DNA from: Patescibacteria group bacterium
GTDB lineage: Bacteria; Patescibacteriota; Gracilibacteria; UBA1369; 2-02-FULL-48-14
DNA length: 64,000 nucleotides
NCBI GenBank assembly: GCA_018816805.1
Contig: JAHIVE010000035.1
Coordinates: 62,001 to 126,000 of the forward strand
Reading direction: 5' to 3'
Shown in pieces: positions 27,032-36,462 of this stretch (positions within the stretch are counted from its first letter, which is position 1; each line of letters opens with the position of its first letter). The translations under genes and the position numbers were made by a program. The notes under the pieces were generated by a model. It was not told where the DNA came from. It ran no database searches and worked only from the letters and a program-made list of their open reading frames with translations.

Positions 27032-27060
27032 ATTATAGCAGAAAATGAGCAAAAAGGCAA
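27032..27060 (-). promoter_or_regulatory. Promoter of gene 27006-26719
   Basis: Minus strand TTGCCT (27060-27055), 17-bp spacer, TATAAT (27037-27032). Confidence 0.75.
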
Positions 27061-27075
27061 CGGCTATAGTGGGTT

Positions 27076-27443
27076 TTATTCTTTATCCTCCAGAGTCTGT
27101 ATAAGCGCTTTATGAAAAGGAGAGCCAGAAGGAAGGCGGAAGGGCCCATCCTCTTTGTCATCAGTCAACAGGCGGCTAAAGTAATTGATTGTATCATCAA
27201 GAAGGAATCGAGCTTCGAGCTCCTCTCTAATTTTCTAATCGACAGCCAGAAGATAGTCAGGATCTTCTGCATTTAGCCCCTCAAAGACCAGGAATTCTAA
27301 AACCCCAGCCGTCCCCACTTCTCTGGAGCCGTGTTGGGTTCCTTCGCTAGTTTTGCGAATATTTTAAATCTTAAGAAATCATAGGCTTCACCACGTATTT
27401 TGTATTGTACGCCATTTTTACTTGGATTATTTGTATAAATATT
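27076..27443 (-). pseudogene. Degraded gene with frameshift and internal stop
   Basis: This 530-bp gap holds two coding-like pieces on the minus strand. The first (27443-27300) reads ...NGVQYKIRGEAYDFLRFKIF and ends at a TAG (27299-27297). A frame change then continues as EFLVFEGLNAEDPDYLLAVD, an in-frame TAG (27237-27235), then KIREELEARFLLDDTINYF and onward to TAA at 27078-27076. The two halves read like one soluble protein. The family was not recognised. The base composition is ordinary for the window. Upstream of 27443 nothing clear was seen up to the next gene. Confidence 0.65.
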
Positions 27444-27536
27444 TTACCCCAAGTGTTTCCAAGCTATTGAACCATTACGGCTCTATTGATGAAAAGAGAG
27501 ATGCGTGTTATTAATATTATGATTTAATCATAGGTT

Positions 27537-27845
27537 ATGGCAGATGGTGGTATTCCAAATGAATACAGAAGATATTTATCGCCAACAACTCTAAAAAAAC
27601 TAGCAGAGGCGTGGCCAAACTTGGACGCTCAGGTACAGGCTGCAATTTTGGAAGTGCTAAAGCAGGGTAAGGATTTTGACAAAACCCTGCTGGAATTTGC
27701 GATGAGAGACAAGGATTTTGAGCAAAAATTGAGCAGAAAAACTCAAGAGGCAAAAAGAAAATTTATAAATAAATTAGAGGAGAAGGATAAGGAAGATGAT
27801 GGCTCAAATCTTGACGATTTATTGGAGAAAATTAAACCTCAATAA
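27537..27845 (+). CDS. Small charged helical protein
   Basis: A 102-residue protein, all helical and very charged at the C-terminus (KFINKLEEKDKEDD), unrecognised. It lies 2 bp before the large repeat protein gene (TAATAATG), so both are certainly co-transcribed and translationally coupled. It could be a partner or chaperone of the large protein; this is only inference from position. Confidence 0.65.
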   Translation: MADGGIPNEYRRYLSPTTLKKLAEAWPNLDAQVQAAILEVLKQGKDFDKTLLEFAMRDKDFEQKLSRKTQEAKRKFINKLEEKDKEDDGSNLDDLLEKIKPQ

Positions 27846-27847
27846 TA

Positions 27848-30800
27848 ATGGCTTTTGAACAAATAAAATTCGAAGGTAACAACGAAAAGAAACCCAGCAA
27901 TGAGGAGCTTAAAAGCCAAGAGCAGAAAATTGCGGACCTTCAGGGGAAGCTGGAAAACAATGAAAAGTGGGCTCAGAAAATAGAGAGTAAGCTGGGTGGT
28001 TCTCAAGGAGCAGCGGAGCTACAGAACGAGATCAATGATTTTGTTGCGCTGGCTGCAATTGGGCAGCTTAGTGGTTCGCTTAAGGAATATAATGTCCAAA
28101 GTTTTGATACTGATACGGAGTCGGGCTTGGATATGCTTGAATATTCACGATTTACAGCGGTTTTGGATACCGCTGTTGATAGGCTGATTATGCTTGGTGG
28201 CATGGAGGAGCTTAGAACTTCCGGGGAAGAGGCTGAAGACACGGGGATGCTTTCAAGTCCGGACAAATATATGGCTGGGAATTGTGATTTTCAGGAATGG
28301 GTTTTGCGTGACGAAAAGGGACAAAGTTGGACAACTTATGCTTCCGAAAAGCTGGGGATTATGTCTGAAGAAGATTTAAATGCCATTGCGCAGGAATCTT
28401 TCAACCTTACCTCTTTAAGCGATTACGGTGACCTGACGCTTTTGATGGTGAAAGAGCTCGGTGAGGGAGTTGAGGATACTTTGAGAATGATTGGAAATGT
28501 GAATGCTGCCGTCATTCTGCTTCCTCGGTACGCAACTTATAGAGCAAAAAGATTTTCTGATGATCCGGCTACCGTTGCAGATGCTGAGCTTAAAATTGAA
28601 CAATTGGTTGAGGAAAATCCGGCGCTTGCACTTCCCGAAATTCTTGGCGACAAAGGCGGGCAAATGTTAAAGCAATTGGCGTCTATGGTTGTTTCAGGAA
28701 AGAAGGGTGATATTGCAATGTTGGCTGTTACCATTGCCGGAATGCTGGCAGGTGGTGCGGGTGCTTCTAAGGTGTTTGGAAAGATGAAGGGACTGAGTAA
28801 AGTTTCAAAGGCGGGAAGAGTCGCTGAAACCGTAGCGGAGGCCAAATCCGGTGCTCGGCTTCTTGCTGCGACCGAAAAAGTTTCTGGAGAGGCTGCTGAA
28901 GCAGCCGGTAGGACGGCCGGAAAAGCGGCTGGTGCTGCCGCAGAAGCTGCTAGTGCAGCAGCGAAACCTGCTATGGCGAGTGCTTTTGGGCCTGAAGTGG
29001 TGAATTTATTTGCTGAGAATCAGGGAGCACTAAAGAGGCTGAAAACCTTAAAGGCTTCAATTAATAAACTTACCGGACAAGCTGATAAAGTTGATGAAGT
29101 ACGTCGACTTAAGGCTATGGCTGCTTCTGAAAGGGGGCGGCTTAAAGCTGCGGGGTTTGATAACATTGATGAGGCCTTGAAAATTCTTGATGAGTATGAG
29201 ATTCCAAAAGCCAAGCCAGCTCCAAAACCTAAAGCACCAGAGGCTCCGGGAGCAAGACCACCAAAATCACCCGAGGCAATGGCTGCTTTCAAGGAGGCGG
29301 TGATGAATTTCAAAGATGATATTAGAGAATTAATGGAGATGAGAAAGGCGTTTAAAAATATTACAAAAAATAATCCAACTTTTGTGCCAGGCACACCAGC
29401 CAGTAGGGTGTTCAAAGGGCTTATGGATGACATGAAGGCGCTTTCGGACAAACTGATTAAAAATGGGATTGATGATTTTGATGAAGCTATTCGGTTGGTG
29501 GATGAGGCGGACAAGTTGGCTGAAGTGCAAAGAGTTATTTTGGGGCAGAAAGACATGCTGACTGAATTGATTCAAACTCGAAGGTCAATTGAAAAATTAG
29601 CCGGGAAAACGGATCCAAAGAGCTTAAAAAGGCTTGAGACCTTGCAAGAGTTGGAAAGCCTTAGGGTAAGAGACTTGAAAGCAAACGGGATATTGGACGT
29701 GGACGCGGCGATGAATATGCTTGCTGACATGGAGAAGATGGCCGAAGCGAGCAAGTTGCAACAACTCACAAAACTTGTTTCTGAACACAGCGATGACCTT
29801 CAAGAATTACTTGAAACAAGGAAGAAAATCCAATCGGCTCAAGGGCCGGCAAAGGATTTATTTCAGGCTTCTGAAAAAGCCATGGTCGATAAGCTCAAAG
29901 CGGCCGGCATTGATGATGTCGACAAAGCTTTGAGCATGCTGGATGATTTGAAGAAAACCAGTGCTGCTGCCGAAGGAGCTACTGCTGCTGCTGCGGAGAG
30001 CGTTGCTGCTGTGGCTGAAGGTGCCGTGGCTGAGACAGCTCTTGCGGTAGTGCCAAAAACTGCTGAAGAAGCAGTAGCGGTCTTGAAAGAGACCACCATT
30101 CCACCTATGAGCAGACTCCAGCTTATTTCTTATGCGGAGAACATGCTAGAGGTGAAAAAAGCCGTCAGAGCGGGTATAGATCCTTCGCCTAATACCATGT
30201 TGGCTTTGAGAGGGGCGGGATTAACGGAAGATGTGCTTGATGTTACAGCAGTGTTTGCCGCTAATGCTCCTGATGTTGTAGTTGGAAATTCTCTCTTGAA
30301 AGGATTGATTCCTCTCACGGCAGTTATTGCTGCAATGTGTGTTTTAGAAGAGAAGGGCGAGGACGCACTTGCTTCTGAAGTTCAGGAAATGCCAGAAGTT
30401 CAGGAGGAAGGCGCGAGGGAGAGTGCGGATGAAGGTGATAATGAGGCGCCAGTCGCTCCAGAGAAAAAACAAGGAGGGTTTACAGAAAAATTGAGTACTT
30501 CGCCAGATAGTTTCTATAAGATGGAAGAAGTTGACGGCAAGACTAAAATTACAATGATACTTCCCACGGCTGAGGCTGTGAGAGACAGCAGAATTCAGCA
30601 GTTTGTTGGTCCTGATGGCATTGCAATGAAACTTGAAAATCCAGATGAATATCAAATTGTTTCAGGTGGGAAAGAGTACAATTGGGATAAAGAAGCCGGA
30701 ACTTGGAAGAATGCAGAGGGACGACTGAGGATATTTAATGGTACGGAATTAACAGTTGAAAAGAAAGTGGCTGAACCTGGAGCTAAACAGGAAGAAGCGG

Positions 30801-31195
30801 CGCCTAACAGCGAGGCTGGTGAAAAACCTGCGGAGCTTGGAATTTCACCTGATGAAATTACTGAACAGAGCACTCAACAGTTGTTAGACATGTTGTCTCA
30901 AAACTGGAAATTTGTTTTCCCACACAAGTCGTTCAATAAAAATAATTTGTTAAAGAAATTTCAGAAAAAATATCCTGAAGCAGAAGGTTTTAAATTGGGG
31001 GCTTGGAAAGTTGAAGACGCTCAGTTGATCCTTAGCTTCTCTATAAAAAATAAAAACGGCACTGTTGAAAATAGACAATATTCGGTTCCGGCCGGGAACC
31101 TTGATGGTGTTTATGATATTAGCACTGGGGACGGGGCAGATGCCGTGAAAGCAATGATGAAAGCGCTGGAGGACAAGGACAATTTGGGTAGTTGA
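27848..31195 (+). CDS. Giant helical repeat protein (1115 residues)
   Basis: Not recognised. Predicted order: N-terminal coiled coil (residues 15-60), a folded region to about 270, a hydrophobic Gly/Ala stretch near 290-305, an Ala-rich linker, then four related helical repeats at about 396-453, 490-557, 567-631 and 649-704. These share a pattern of ELxxxRxxI ... LKxxGIDDxDxALxMLDxxxK. After another Ala-rich linker come a second hydrophobic segment (about 817-835), an acidic low-complexity region and a C-terminal folded domain of about 85 residues. A membrane-linked scaffold is conceivable. Confidence 0.75.
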   Translation: MAFEQIKFEGNNEKKPSNEELKSQEQKIADLQGKLENNEKWAQKIESKLGGSQGAAELQNEINDFVALAAIGQLSGSLKEYNVQSFDTDTESGLDMLEYSRFTAVLDTAVDRLIMLGGMEELRTSGEEAEDTGMLSSPDKYMAGNCDFQEWVLRDEKGQSWTTYASEKLGIMSEEDLNAIAQESFNLTSLSDYGDLTLLMVKELGEGVEDTLRMIGNVNAAVILLPRYATYRAKRFSDDPATVADAELKIEQLVEENPALALPEILGDKGGQMLKQLASMVVSGKKGDIAMLAVTIAGMLAGGAGASKVFGKMKGLSKVSKAGRVAETVAEAKSGARLLAATEKVSGEAAEAAGRTAGKAAGAAAEAASAAAKPAMASAFGPEVVNLFAENQGALKRLKTLKASINKLTGQADKVDEVRRLKAMAASERGRLKAAGFDNIDEALKILDEYEIPKAKPAPKPKAPEAPGARPPKSPEAMAAFKEAVMNFKDDIRELMEMRKAFKNITKNNPTFVPGTPASRVFKGLMDDMKALSDKLIKNGIDDFDEAIRLVDEADKLAEVQRVILGQKDMLTELIQTRRSIEKLAGKTDPKSLKRLETLQELESLRVRDLKANGILDVDAAMNMLADMEKMAEASKLQQLTKLVSEHSDDLQELLETRKKIQSAQGPAKDLFQASEKAMVDKLKAAGIDDVDKALSMLDDLKKTSAAAEGATAAAAESVAAVAEGAVAETALAVVPKTAEEAVAVLKETTIPPMSRLQLISYAENMLEVKKAVRAGIDPSPNTMLALRGAGLTEDVLDVTAVFAANAPDVVVGNSLLKGLIPLTAVIAAMCVLEEKGEDALASEVQEMPEVQEEGARESADEGDNEAPVAPEKKQGGFTEKLSTSPDSFYKMEEVDGKTKITMILPTAEAVRDSRIQQFVGPDGIAMKLENPDEYQIVSGGKEYNWDKEAGTWKNAEGRLRIFNGTELTVEKKVAEPGAKQEEAAPNSEAGEKPAELGISPDEITEQSTQQLLDMLSQNWKFVFPHKSFNKNNLLKKFQKKYPEAEGFKLGAWKVEDAQLILSFSIKNKNGTVENRQYSVPAGNLDGVYDISTGDGADAVKAMMKALEDKDNLGS

Positions 31196-31199
31196 TGTG

Positions 31200-31856
31200 C
31201 TACTTTAGGAGTTCGTTCGTGAATTCAATGATTTTTTGTTGTAGTTCTTCGTCTGAAGCTCCTTCAAGAGACTGGCTTCTTTGGGTTTTTGGGTTGTAAA
31301 CAAAGGCGGTGCGCTTGCTTGAACCGGGGAAGCGTGGGAAAACGTCAACATCTATTGCGCCCGATACGGGACGTATTTCGAGTATTTTTTTCACTGCTTC
31401 GGTGCCTAGCTCAGCTTCCATTTGTTGATACATTTCTTGTTCCTCGTTAGATAATGGCTCGGGTGCGATTTCCTCATAGAAAATGCGAAGGCGCGTTTGC
31501 ATTGTGTTTTCGGGGTCGCTAGATACATTCATGTCAACGTAGTTAACGTCATAGCCTTTGTCGGCGTAGTAATCGCCAATTGATGCAGCAATTTCCGTTG
31601 CGACGTTTATATCAGTTTTGAGGTCGTCAATTTTAGCAGTTTGCTGTCTTAATAAATTTCCGAATTGTTGAGCTGCTTTTGTGATTTGGGGGTCTTGATT
31701 CCGGGGAGACTTAAGTGGATTTGCTTTTTCAGACGAATGGACGGTTTGCGGCAGATTGGGCATTTGTGTGTCCACTCTGAGGTTAGCAATTGCGAACGCG
31801 CCGGCAATTGACAGGGCGGCTGCTCCAGAAATTTCTAGAATATGTTTTCTCTTCAT
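31200..31856 (-). CDS. Hypothetical secreted or membrane-anchored protein
   Basis: A 218-residue protein. An N-terminal basic start (MKRKH) and hydrophobic segment (ILEISGAAALSIAGAFAIA) form a signal peptide or anchor; a polar linker and a mixed alpha/beta domain follow, probably outside the membrane. No Cys-based lipobox. Its promoter (TTGACA-17-TAAAAT) overlaps the tmRNA promoter on the other strand. Family unknown. Confidence 0.65.
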   Translation of the reverse strand: MKRKHILEISGAAALSIAGAFAIANLRVDTQMPNLPQTVHSSEKANPLKSPRNQDPQITKAAQQFGNLLRQQTAKIDDLKTDINVATEIAASIGDYYADKGYDVNYVDMNVSSDPENTMQTRLRIFYEEIAPEPLSNEEQEMYQQMEAELGTEAVKKILEIRPVSGAIDVDVFPRFPGSSKRTAFVYNPKTQRSQSLEGASDEELQQKIIEFTNELLK

Positions 31857-31874
31857 AAAATTAGGTTGGACGCT

Positions 31875-31915
31875 ATTTTAGAAGACTTGACCTGACCTGT
31901 CAATGTTGTTATAAT
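31875..31915. promoter_or_regulatory. Interlocked divergent promoters of ssrA and gene 31856-31200
   Basis: Plus strand, tmRNA: TTGACC (31887-31892), 17 bp, TATAAT (31910-31915). Minus strand: TTGACA (31903-31898), 17 bp, TAAAAT (31880-31875). The two core promoters overlap almost completely, so RNA polymerase can occupy only one at a time. Confidence 0.85.
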
Positions 31916-31936
31916 AACCGGGCACTTTGAAAACGT

Positions 31937-32360
31937 GGGGATGAATGAAGGTTTCGACAGAAAGATTCGAATTCAATTGTTTGCTTTCAGGTGGTTGTCC
32001 AGTCCCACCTCAATCCGTCCTGGACAAATTTAAGTGCTAAACCACTTGCTAAGTTACGTGATGCTCTTCGCATGGAAGAAGCTTCGGCTTTCGCTCCTGT
32101 ATTTGCATAAACGGGCTTGATGTCCTGCCATTTTGCGGGACCCGCTCACCGGTCTAGATTTCGTAAGCCGATTGAGTGTCATTTACGAGATGTAGGTGAT
32201 TTGCTGCTGGCAGGCTGGCAATGATCCCAAATTTTGGTCTGCTCGCGGCGACTGTTTTTGTCGCTTCTTTATGGGCGTCGCGCAACTAGAAGTGACTATG
32301 AAAGTAGAGAGCGATTCAATTCCTTTTTGGACGCGGGTTCGACTCCCGCCATCTCCACCA
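31937..32360 (+). ncRNA. ssrA: Transfer-messenger RNA (tmRNA)
   Basis: The 5' end GGGGATGAATGAAGGTTTCG and the 3' end with T-arm GCGGGTTCGACTCCCGC and CATCTCCACCA are diagnostic; GGGGATG pairs with CATCTCC (one G-U) to form the acceptor stem, and CCA is encoded. Length is about 424 nt, one-piece. The likely resume codon is GCT at 32036, opening a 24-codon tag that begins AKPLAK, continues RDALRMEEAS and ends FAPVFA before TAA (32108-32110). With SmpB it rescues stalled ribosomes and tags the peptide for degradation. Confidence 0.95.
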
Positions 32361-32365
32361 AAAAC

Positions 32366-34093
32366 CTATTGCCTTACCGCGCTTGCGGTGCCGCTACAAT
32401 TTATTGTGTAAATTTGACCGTCGATCAGGGCGCTGCCGTTTAAGTTTGCGATGGCGTTAAGTTTTGCTAAGCTTCCTTCAAGATAAAATTGGTAATTTAT
32501 TATGCCGTACATAGTGACTGAGTAATTTTCGCCTTGGGAATTGTATTGCTGGATTTCAGTTCCTATGCCGTCATTATTTATGCTGAAAGTTGTGCCGTCG
32601 TCATTTCCAACGCTGTTGCTTACCGTAATTGTGGTGTTTACCGGGAATACCGTTGGCATGCCGGGAAGATCCGTGGAGCAGTAAACGGTTGTGGAAATTG
32701 GGTAAGCGCCGTCCCATTTAGCGGCTGATGGGTTTTCAGCAGACGGTTCGGCTTCAAATTCTATTATTGGAAGTAAGTTTTCCGTTGGGCAGCCGGAATT
32801 TCCGCCCATGAATCTGCCGCCGGAGTAGGTTAAGTAGTCCCAGCAGGTTTGCTGGCCGAAGTCGGCAGAGTTGTATTTGTATTCGCAAGTGTAGCCGAAT
32901 TCAGTTGTGGGGAGACCGGTTTTGACGGTTCCCGCGCCGCCGACTATGCCGCCTTTGCTGGTGCATTCGTCATAAAATGCTTGGACTGTGGGTGAAAGTT
33001 TGCCGCTTTGGTCAGGCTCACCAAGGGTTATGCCCGTACCTAAAATACTTTGGACATTTTGCCAAGAATTGTTCCATGCGTCTTTTGCGCTTTCGTCGCC
33101 GTTTATATAATTTATGGCCGTGGTGGCGACTTCATTTGTCGCCTGAACGGTTTCTTGCACACACCAAACGCCGCCTTTGTTTTCACCTGTGCCAATTGGG
33201 CCGGTTGAGACGCCGCCGGCGCCCATGCAAACGTCTTCCGTGCCGAGGTTTTTGGCAACTTCGTTCATTAAAGAGGTTTGGATGAGGAGTTTGGCTGCGA
33301 TATATTTCATGGTCTCGGTGTCGTTTCTTTGGATTGCAGTATCACCAAATTCTTTGAGTTCAGCGATCATATTTATGCTTGCTTTCAGCACTTCTTCGGC
33401 TTCTTTTTTGCTGAGTTTTATTTGGTAATCGTCGCTACGGGAGGGGAGGGCTGACCAGCTTTCAGGGTCTTTTGTCGCCTCGGAAATATCTTTCCCTCTT
33501 TGAACGATAGTTTCTTTGTAGGCGGTGAGTTCTTTGGGGACGGAAATTGTTTCAAGACGGTCGGTTACGAGGCCGGACATAATTTGGATTTTTTGCATTT
33601 GCTCGGGGCTTGAGGGGTTTTTGTCGCCCTGAATTTTTACGGCTTCCAGTTCAGCCAGGTTGTTTTGGAGGAGGGTTATCGATTCTGAGAAATTCTCGTT
33701 GTATTTCGGGGCAGTTTTGATGACCAAATATGTTGTTCCGGAGCCGACAACAACGACCGCGAAAAAAACGGAAGCGAAAATTACGTGATGGGACAGAAGT
33801 TTTATGAAGTCGATGGCGCTTAAAAACATTACGATTAAAAATGCCACTGCGAACAGAATAAACAAAGTGCCACCGGCGCCGTAAAGTGCGTTTTGAGCGG
33901 ATTCCGACATGGAGGGGCTTGTAGCCGCGATTACTATTAAGACGCCCCCAATTATGGCTAAGGCACTGCCTATCATTGTTGTCCAAAATTGGAAAAGGCC
34001 CTGTTTGCGTAAGTTTGTAGGAATTTGTTTGCCGCAATGAGGGCAAAAACGGGCAACGTGAGAGGACATTTTATTGCAATTTGGGCAGATCAC
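32366..34093 (-). CDS. Zinc-ribbon membrane protein with large outer domain
   Basis: A 575-residue protein starting with GTG. A zinc ribbon with CPNC near residue 3 and CPHC near residue 17 is followed by three hydrophobic segments between about residues 35 and 125, then a large region of about 430 residues with several Cys, presumably outside the cell. No enzyme motif seen. Zinc-ribbon plus membrane plus secreted-domain proteins are frequent in CPR. It ends 5 bp after the tmRNA on the opposite strand. Confidence 0.7.
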   Translation of the reverse strand: MICPNCNKMSSHVARFCPHCGKQIPTNLRKQGLFQFWTTMIGSALAIIGGVLIVIAATSPSMSESAQNALYGAGGTLFILFAVAFLIVMFLSAIDFIKLLSHHVIFASVFFAVVVVGSGTTYLVIKTAPKYNENFSESITLLQNNLAELEAVKIQGDKNPSSPEQMQKIQIMSGLVTDRLETISVPKELTAYKETIVQRGKDISEATKDPESWSALPSRSDDYQIKLSKKEAEEVLKASINMIAELKEFGDTAIQRNDTETMKYIAAKLLIQTSLMNEVAKNLGTEDVCMGAGGVSTGPIGTGENKGGVWCVQETVQATNEVATTAINYINGDESAKDAWNNSWQNVQSILGTGITLGEPDQSGKLSPTVQAFYDECTSKGGIVGGAGTVKTGLPTTEFGYTCEYKYNSADFGQQTCWDYLTYSGGRFMGGNSGCPTENLLPIIEFEAEPSAENPSAAKWDGAYPISTTVYCSTDLPGMPTVFPVNTTITVSNSVGNDDGTTFSINNDGIGTEIQQYNSQGENYSVTMYGIINYQFYLEGSLAKLNAIANLNGSALIDGQIYTINCSGTASAVRQ

Positions 34094-34249
34094 GTGGAGA
34101 GGGATAGATATAAAACAAGAGCTATAATATCATTTTAAAAAAATACAAGCACCCCTGTGTTTTATGTTCTGGATCACGCTTTTTTCGCTTTCTTTTGCTT
34201 CTTTTCAACATCGTTTTTCTGAGGCGATCGAAGGTGTTATAGTGGAGGC

Positions 34250-35020
34250 ATGAATGTGCAAAAAAAATATAGAGTGAGCTTGAGGTTGTATTTGCTTTTA
34301 TTGGCAGCGTGTATTTCAAGTACTGCATTTTTTGTGCCAAGCGCAATGATGCTTAGGCCCCAGATTTTCAACGGAAGTGTTTTGCCGATTGAGGCACAGT
34401 TTGCAATTTTGGTTGGTCAAGCGTCCGTGTTTTTTGCGGTGATTATTTATTTGGGGATGTTTTTGGGAAGAAGAGTTAGATTGGGAGCACCGATTTTGGA
34501 GAGACTATTAAAAGGAAAAAAAGTTAGCGAATGGGTTAAAAAGACAGCGTGGCTGTCTGCGATGTTTGGGGCGGCGGTTGCCTTTGGGCTGTTTGGTCTG
34601 GATTTTGCTTTTGCGGAAAGTAGCGGCTTGCAGAGTTATTCGGGCGTTTTACCCCTTTGGCAAGGGGTTGGGGCGGCTCTTTACGGGGCGGTGTGCGAGG
34701 AAGTTATGGTGAGACTTTTTTTAATGACTTTAATTGCGTATGTGGCCATGAAAGTTAAGTCGAAAAAGAAAAGGCCGACGGATGTGGGAGTTTGGGTTGC
34801 GATTGTGCTTTCGGCGGGGATTTTTGGGGGACTTCAGCTGCTTGGGCTACAGGGGAGCTTGGATTTGAACGGGGCGGTGGTGACAAGAGAGATTGCAATG
34901 AGTGTATCTGCCGGGGCGGTTTTTGGGTGGTTGTATTGGAAAAAAGGGTTTGAAGCAGCGATGCTTGCGCATTTGATTGCGAGCTTGATTTTGTTTGTTG
35001 TGCCGGCACTGGTGAATTAG
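34250..35020 (+). CDS. CPBP-type intramembrane protease homologue (Abi family)
   Basis: A 256-residue protein with about seven membrane segments. The CPBP/Abi motif 1 is EEVMVR (E150, E151, R155), and the last motif fits HLIAS (H241-x3-S245). In motif 2 (F-x-x-x-H) the His is replaced: FGGLQ, residues 192-196. The family includes Rce1-like proteases and bacteriocin self-immunity proteins. Loss of that His may abolish proteolysis. TATAGT at 34238-34243 lies 6 nt before the ATG, a leaderless arrangement. Ends sharing TTAG with the next gene. Confidence 0.75.
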   Translation: MNVQKKYRVSLRLYLLLLAACISSTAFFVPSAMMLRPQIFNGSVLPIEAQFAILVGQASVFFAVIIYLGMFLGRRVRLGAPILERLLKGKKVSEWVKKTAWLSAMFGAAVAFGLFGLDFAFAESSGLQSYSGVLPLWQGVGAALYGAVCEEVMVRLFLMTLIAYVAMKVKSKKKRPTDVGVWVAIVLSAGIFGGLQLLGLQGSLDLNGAVVTREIAMSVSAGAVFGWLYWKKGFEAAMLAHLIASLILFVVPALVN

Positions 35021-36462
35021 TACGTGTAGTTACTGCAGAATTTTTTGGCATTGCCTTCAACAACTTTGTTGACTTGGGCTTCACAGAAGGCGAAGTCCTG
35101 TTTTGCGGTGGGAACCGTACTTAGGAAGTCCAAAATGTTTTGGTCCGTTTCTAATGCTTTGAGGTCATCAATGTAGGTGTCCGGCATTGTGAGAGCTATA
35201 TCCAGGCGCATTTTCGGTGAAGATTGTTCGTAAAGTTTGAGCAGAGTTTGCGGGGACTTGGGTCCGAGTGAATTCACCCAAAGCTTATCTATTTTGTATT
35301 CCAGGTCGCTTTCGTACGATGCGATGCGATTGATGTGGCTTTTGAGTGCGATTTGTTCGAAATTGAAAATGTTGAGCGTAATGGCCACTAGCAGCAGAAG
35401 GGTTGCTGCGCCGAGGTTGATTTTTTTGTAGTTTGCAAGGTACTCGCTCGGTTTTTTGTTGAAAAAGAAGTTTTGGAGGTAGGCGAGCAGGAGTGCGAGT
35501 GAAAAGAAAATCGCGAAAATGACAAGGAATCTTTCATAGGTGAAGCCGTATTGGCCTATGCGCTGATTGATTGCTGAAAGTGCCACAATGTCCAGAACGA
35601 AAACTTCCAGAAACGCGGTGCATTGGACCATTGAGAGGGCTTTTTGAAATTTGGCGTTTTTGATGTTCGGGAGGAGGTTTGTGGTGAAAAACGTCAAAAT
35701 GAAAATTCCGGCTGAGAGCCCTAAAAACAGGGGAACGGTGTGGCCGGTTGAGAGCACTTTGGCGAAATGTTGAGGTACCAGCGCGATGATGTAGACAAGC
35801 AAAAAAGCAGCATAAAGAGTGAGGAAGATCGAGCTTATGTAGGAAAGGATTTTTTGAGCGCTTAGAAATTCTGCTTGTTTTGTGAGGGGCTTTTCAAAGT
35901 TGTAGCTCAGCGCGAGAGAGATGAGGGCAACCGAGCAGTAGCCGGTAATAACGAGAGGCTCTATGATATGTGGTGGAATTTGAACTCCGGTGACATAAAG
36001 AAGGCCCGTGAAAAGGGCGGCGGAAACGGTCAGGGCAAAAATGAAAACCGCGAAAGCAATGAGAACCTCGGATAATTTTCGGATGTAGAGGTTGAAAGCG
36101 TCGGGGGCTTGTTTAAGCTCTTTTTCCGAGACTCCGATTGTGAAAAAGCCTATCAATAAAGGCACAAGTGCGACAAAGGTGACGAGCATTGAGTCCGAAT
36201 ATGCAGTGCCTCGATCCAGGAAATTGGACCAAGTCAGAAAGCCGAAAAAGAAGAGCAGGGACGCCGTGAGCAGGGGAATATTTTTGACTTTTCTATATGC
36301 GGTCAGGATGAAAACGGCGAGTCCTGTAAATGCGATTGCTACCAGAAGCGTGCCGTCAATATTTAGCTCCGGGCGCGGGTCGTGGAGGAAATTATATTCG
36401 CCAAAACCGACCGCAGTGCCGATTAGAGCGGCCCAAATTAGCAGTTGTATAGTTTTTTTCAT
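35017..36462 (-). CDS. Large multi-pass membrane protein (DUF4153-like)
   Basis: A 481-residue protein with about a dozen hydrophobic segments and a soluble C-terminal domain of about 110 residues. The overall plan resembles DUF4153-type membrane proteins, but I cannot confirm it. MKKTIQLL at 36462 is the chosen start, since the residues before it look non-coding. Convergent with the CPBP gene, with overlapping stops. Confidence 0.6.
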   Translation of the reverse strand: MKKTIQLLIWAALIGTAVGFGEYNFLHDPRPELNIDGTLLVAIAFTGLAVFILTAYRKVKNIPLLTASLLFFFGFLTWSNFLDRGTAYSDSMLVTFVALVPLLIGFFTIGVSEKELKQAPDAFNLYIRKLSEVLIAFAVFIFALTVSAALFTGLLYVTGVQIPPHIIEPLVITGYCSVALISLALSYNFEKPLTKQAEFLSAQKILSYISSIFLTLYAAFLLVYIIALVPQHFAKVLSTGHTVPLFLGLSAGIFILTFFTTNLLPNIKNAKFQKALSMVQCTAFLEVFVLDIVALSAINQRIGQYGFTYERFLVIFAIFFSLALLLAYLQNFFFNKKPSEYLANYKKINLGAATLLLLVAITLNIFNFEQIALKSHINRIASYESDLEYKIDKLWVNSLGPKSPQTLLKLYEQSSPKMRLDIALTMPDTYIDDLKALETDQNILDFLSTVPTAKQDFAFCEAQVNKVVEGNAKKFCSNYTY

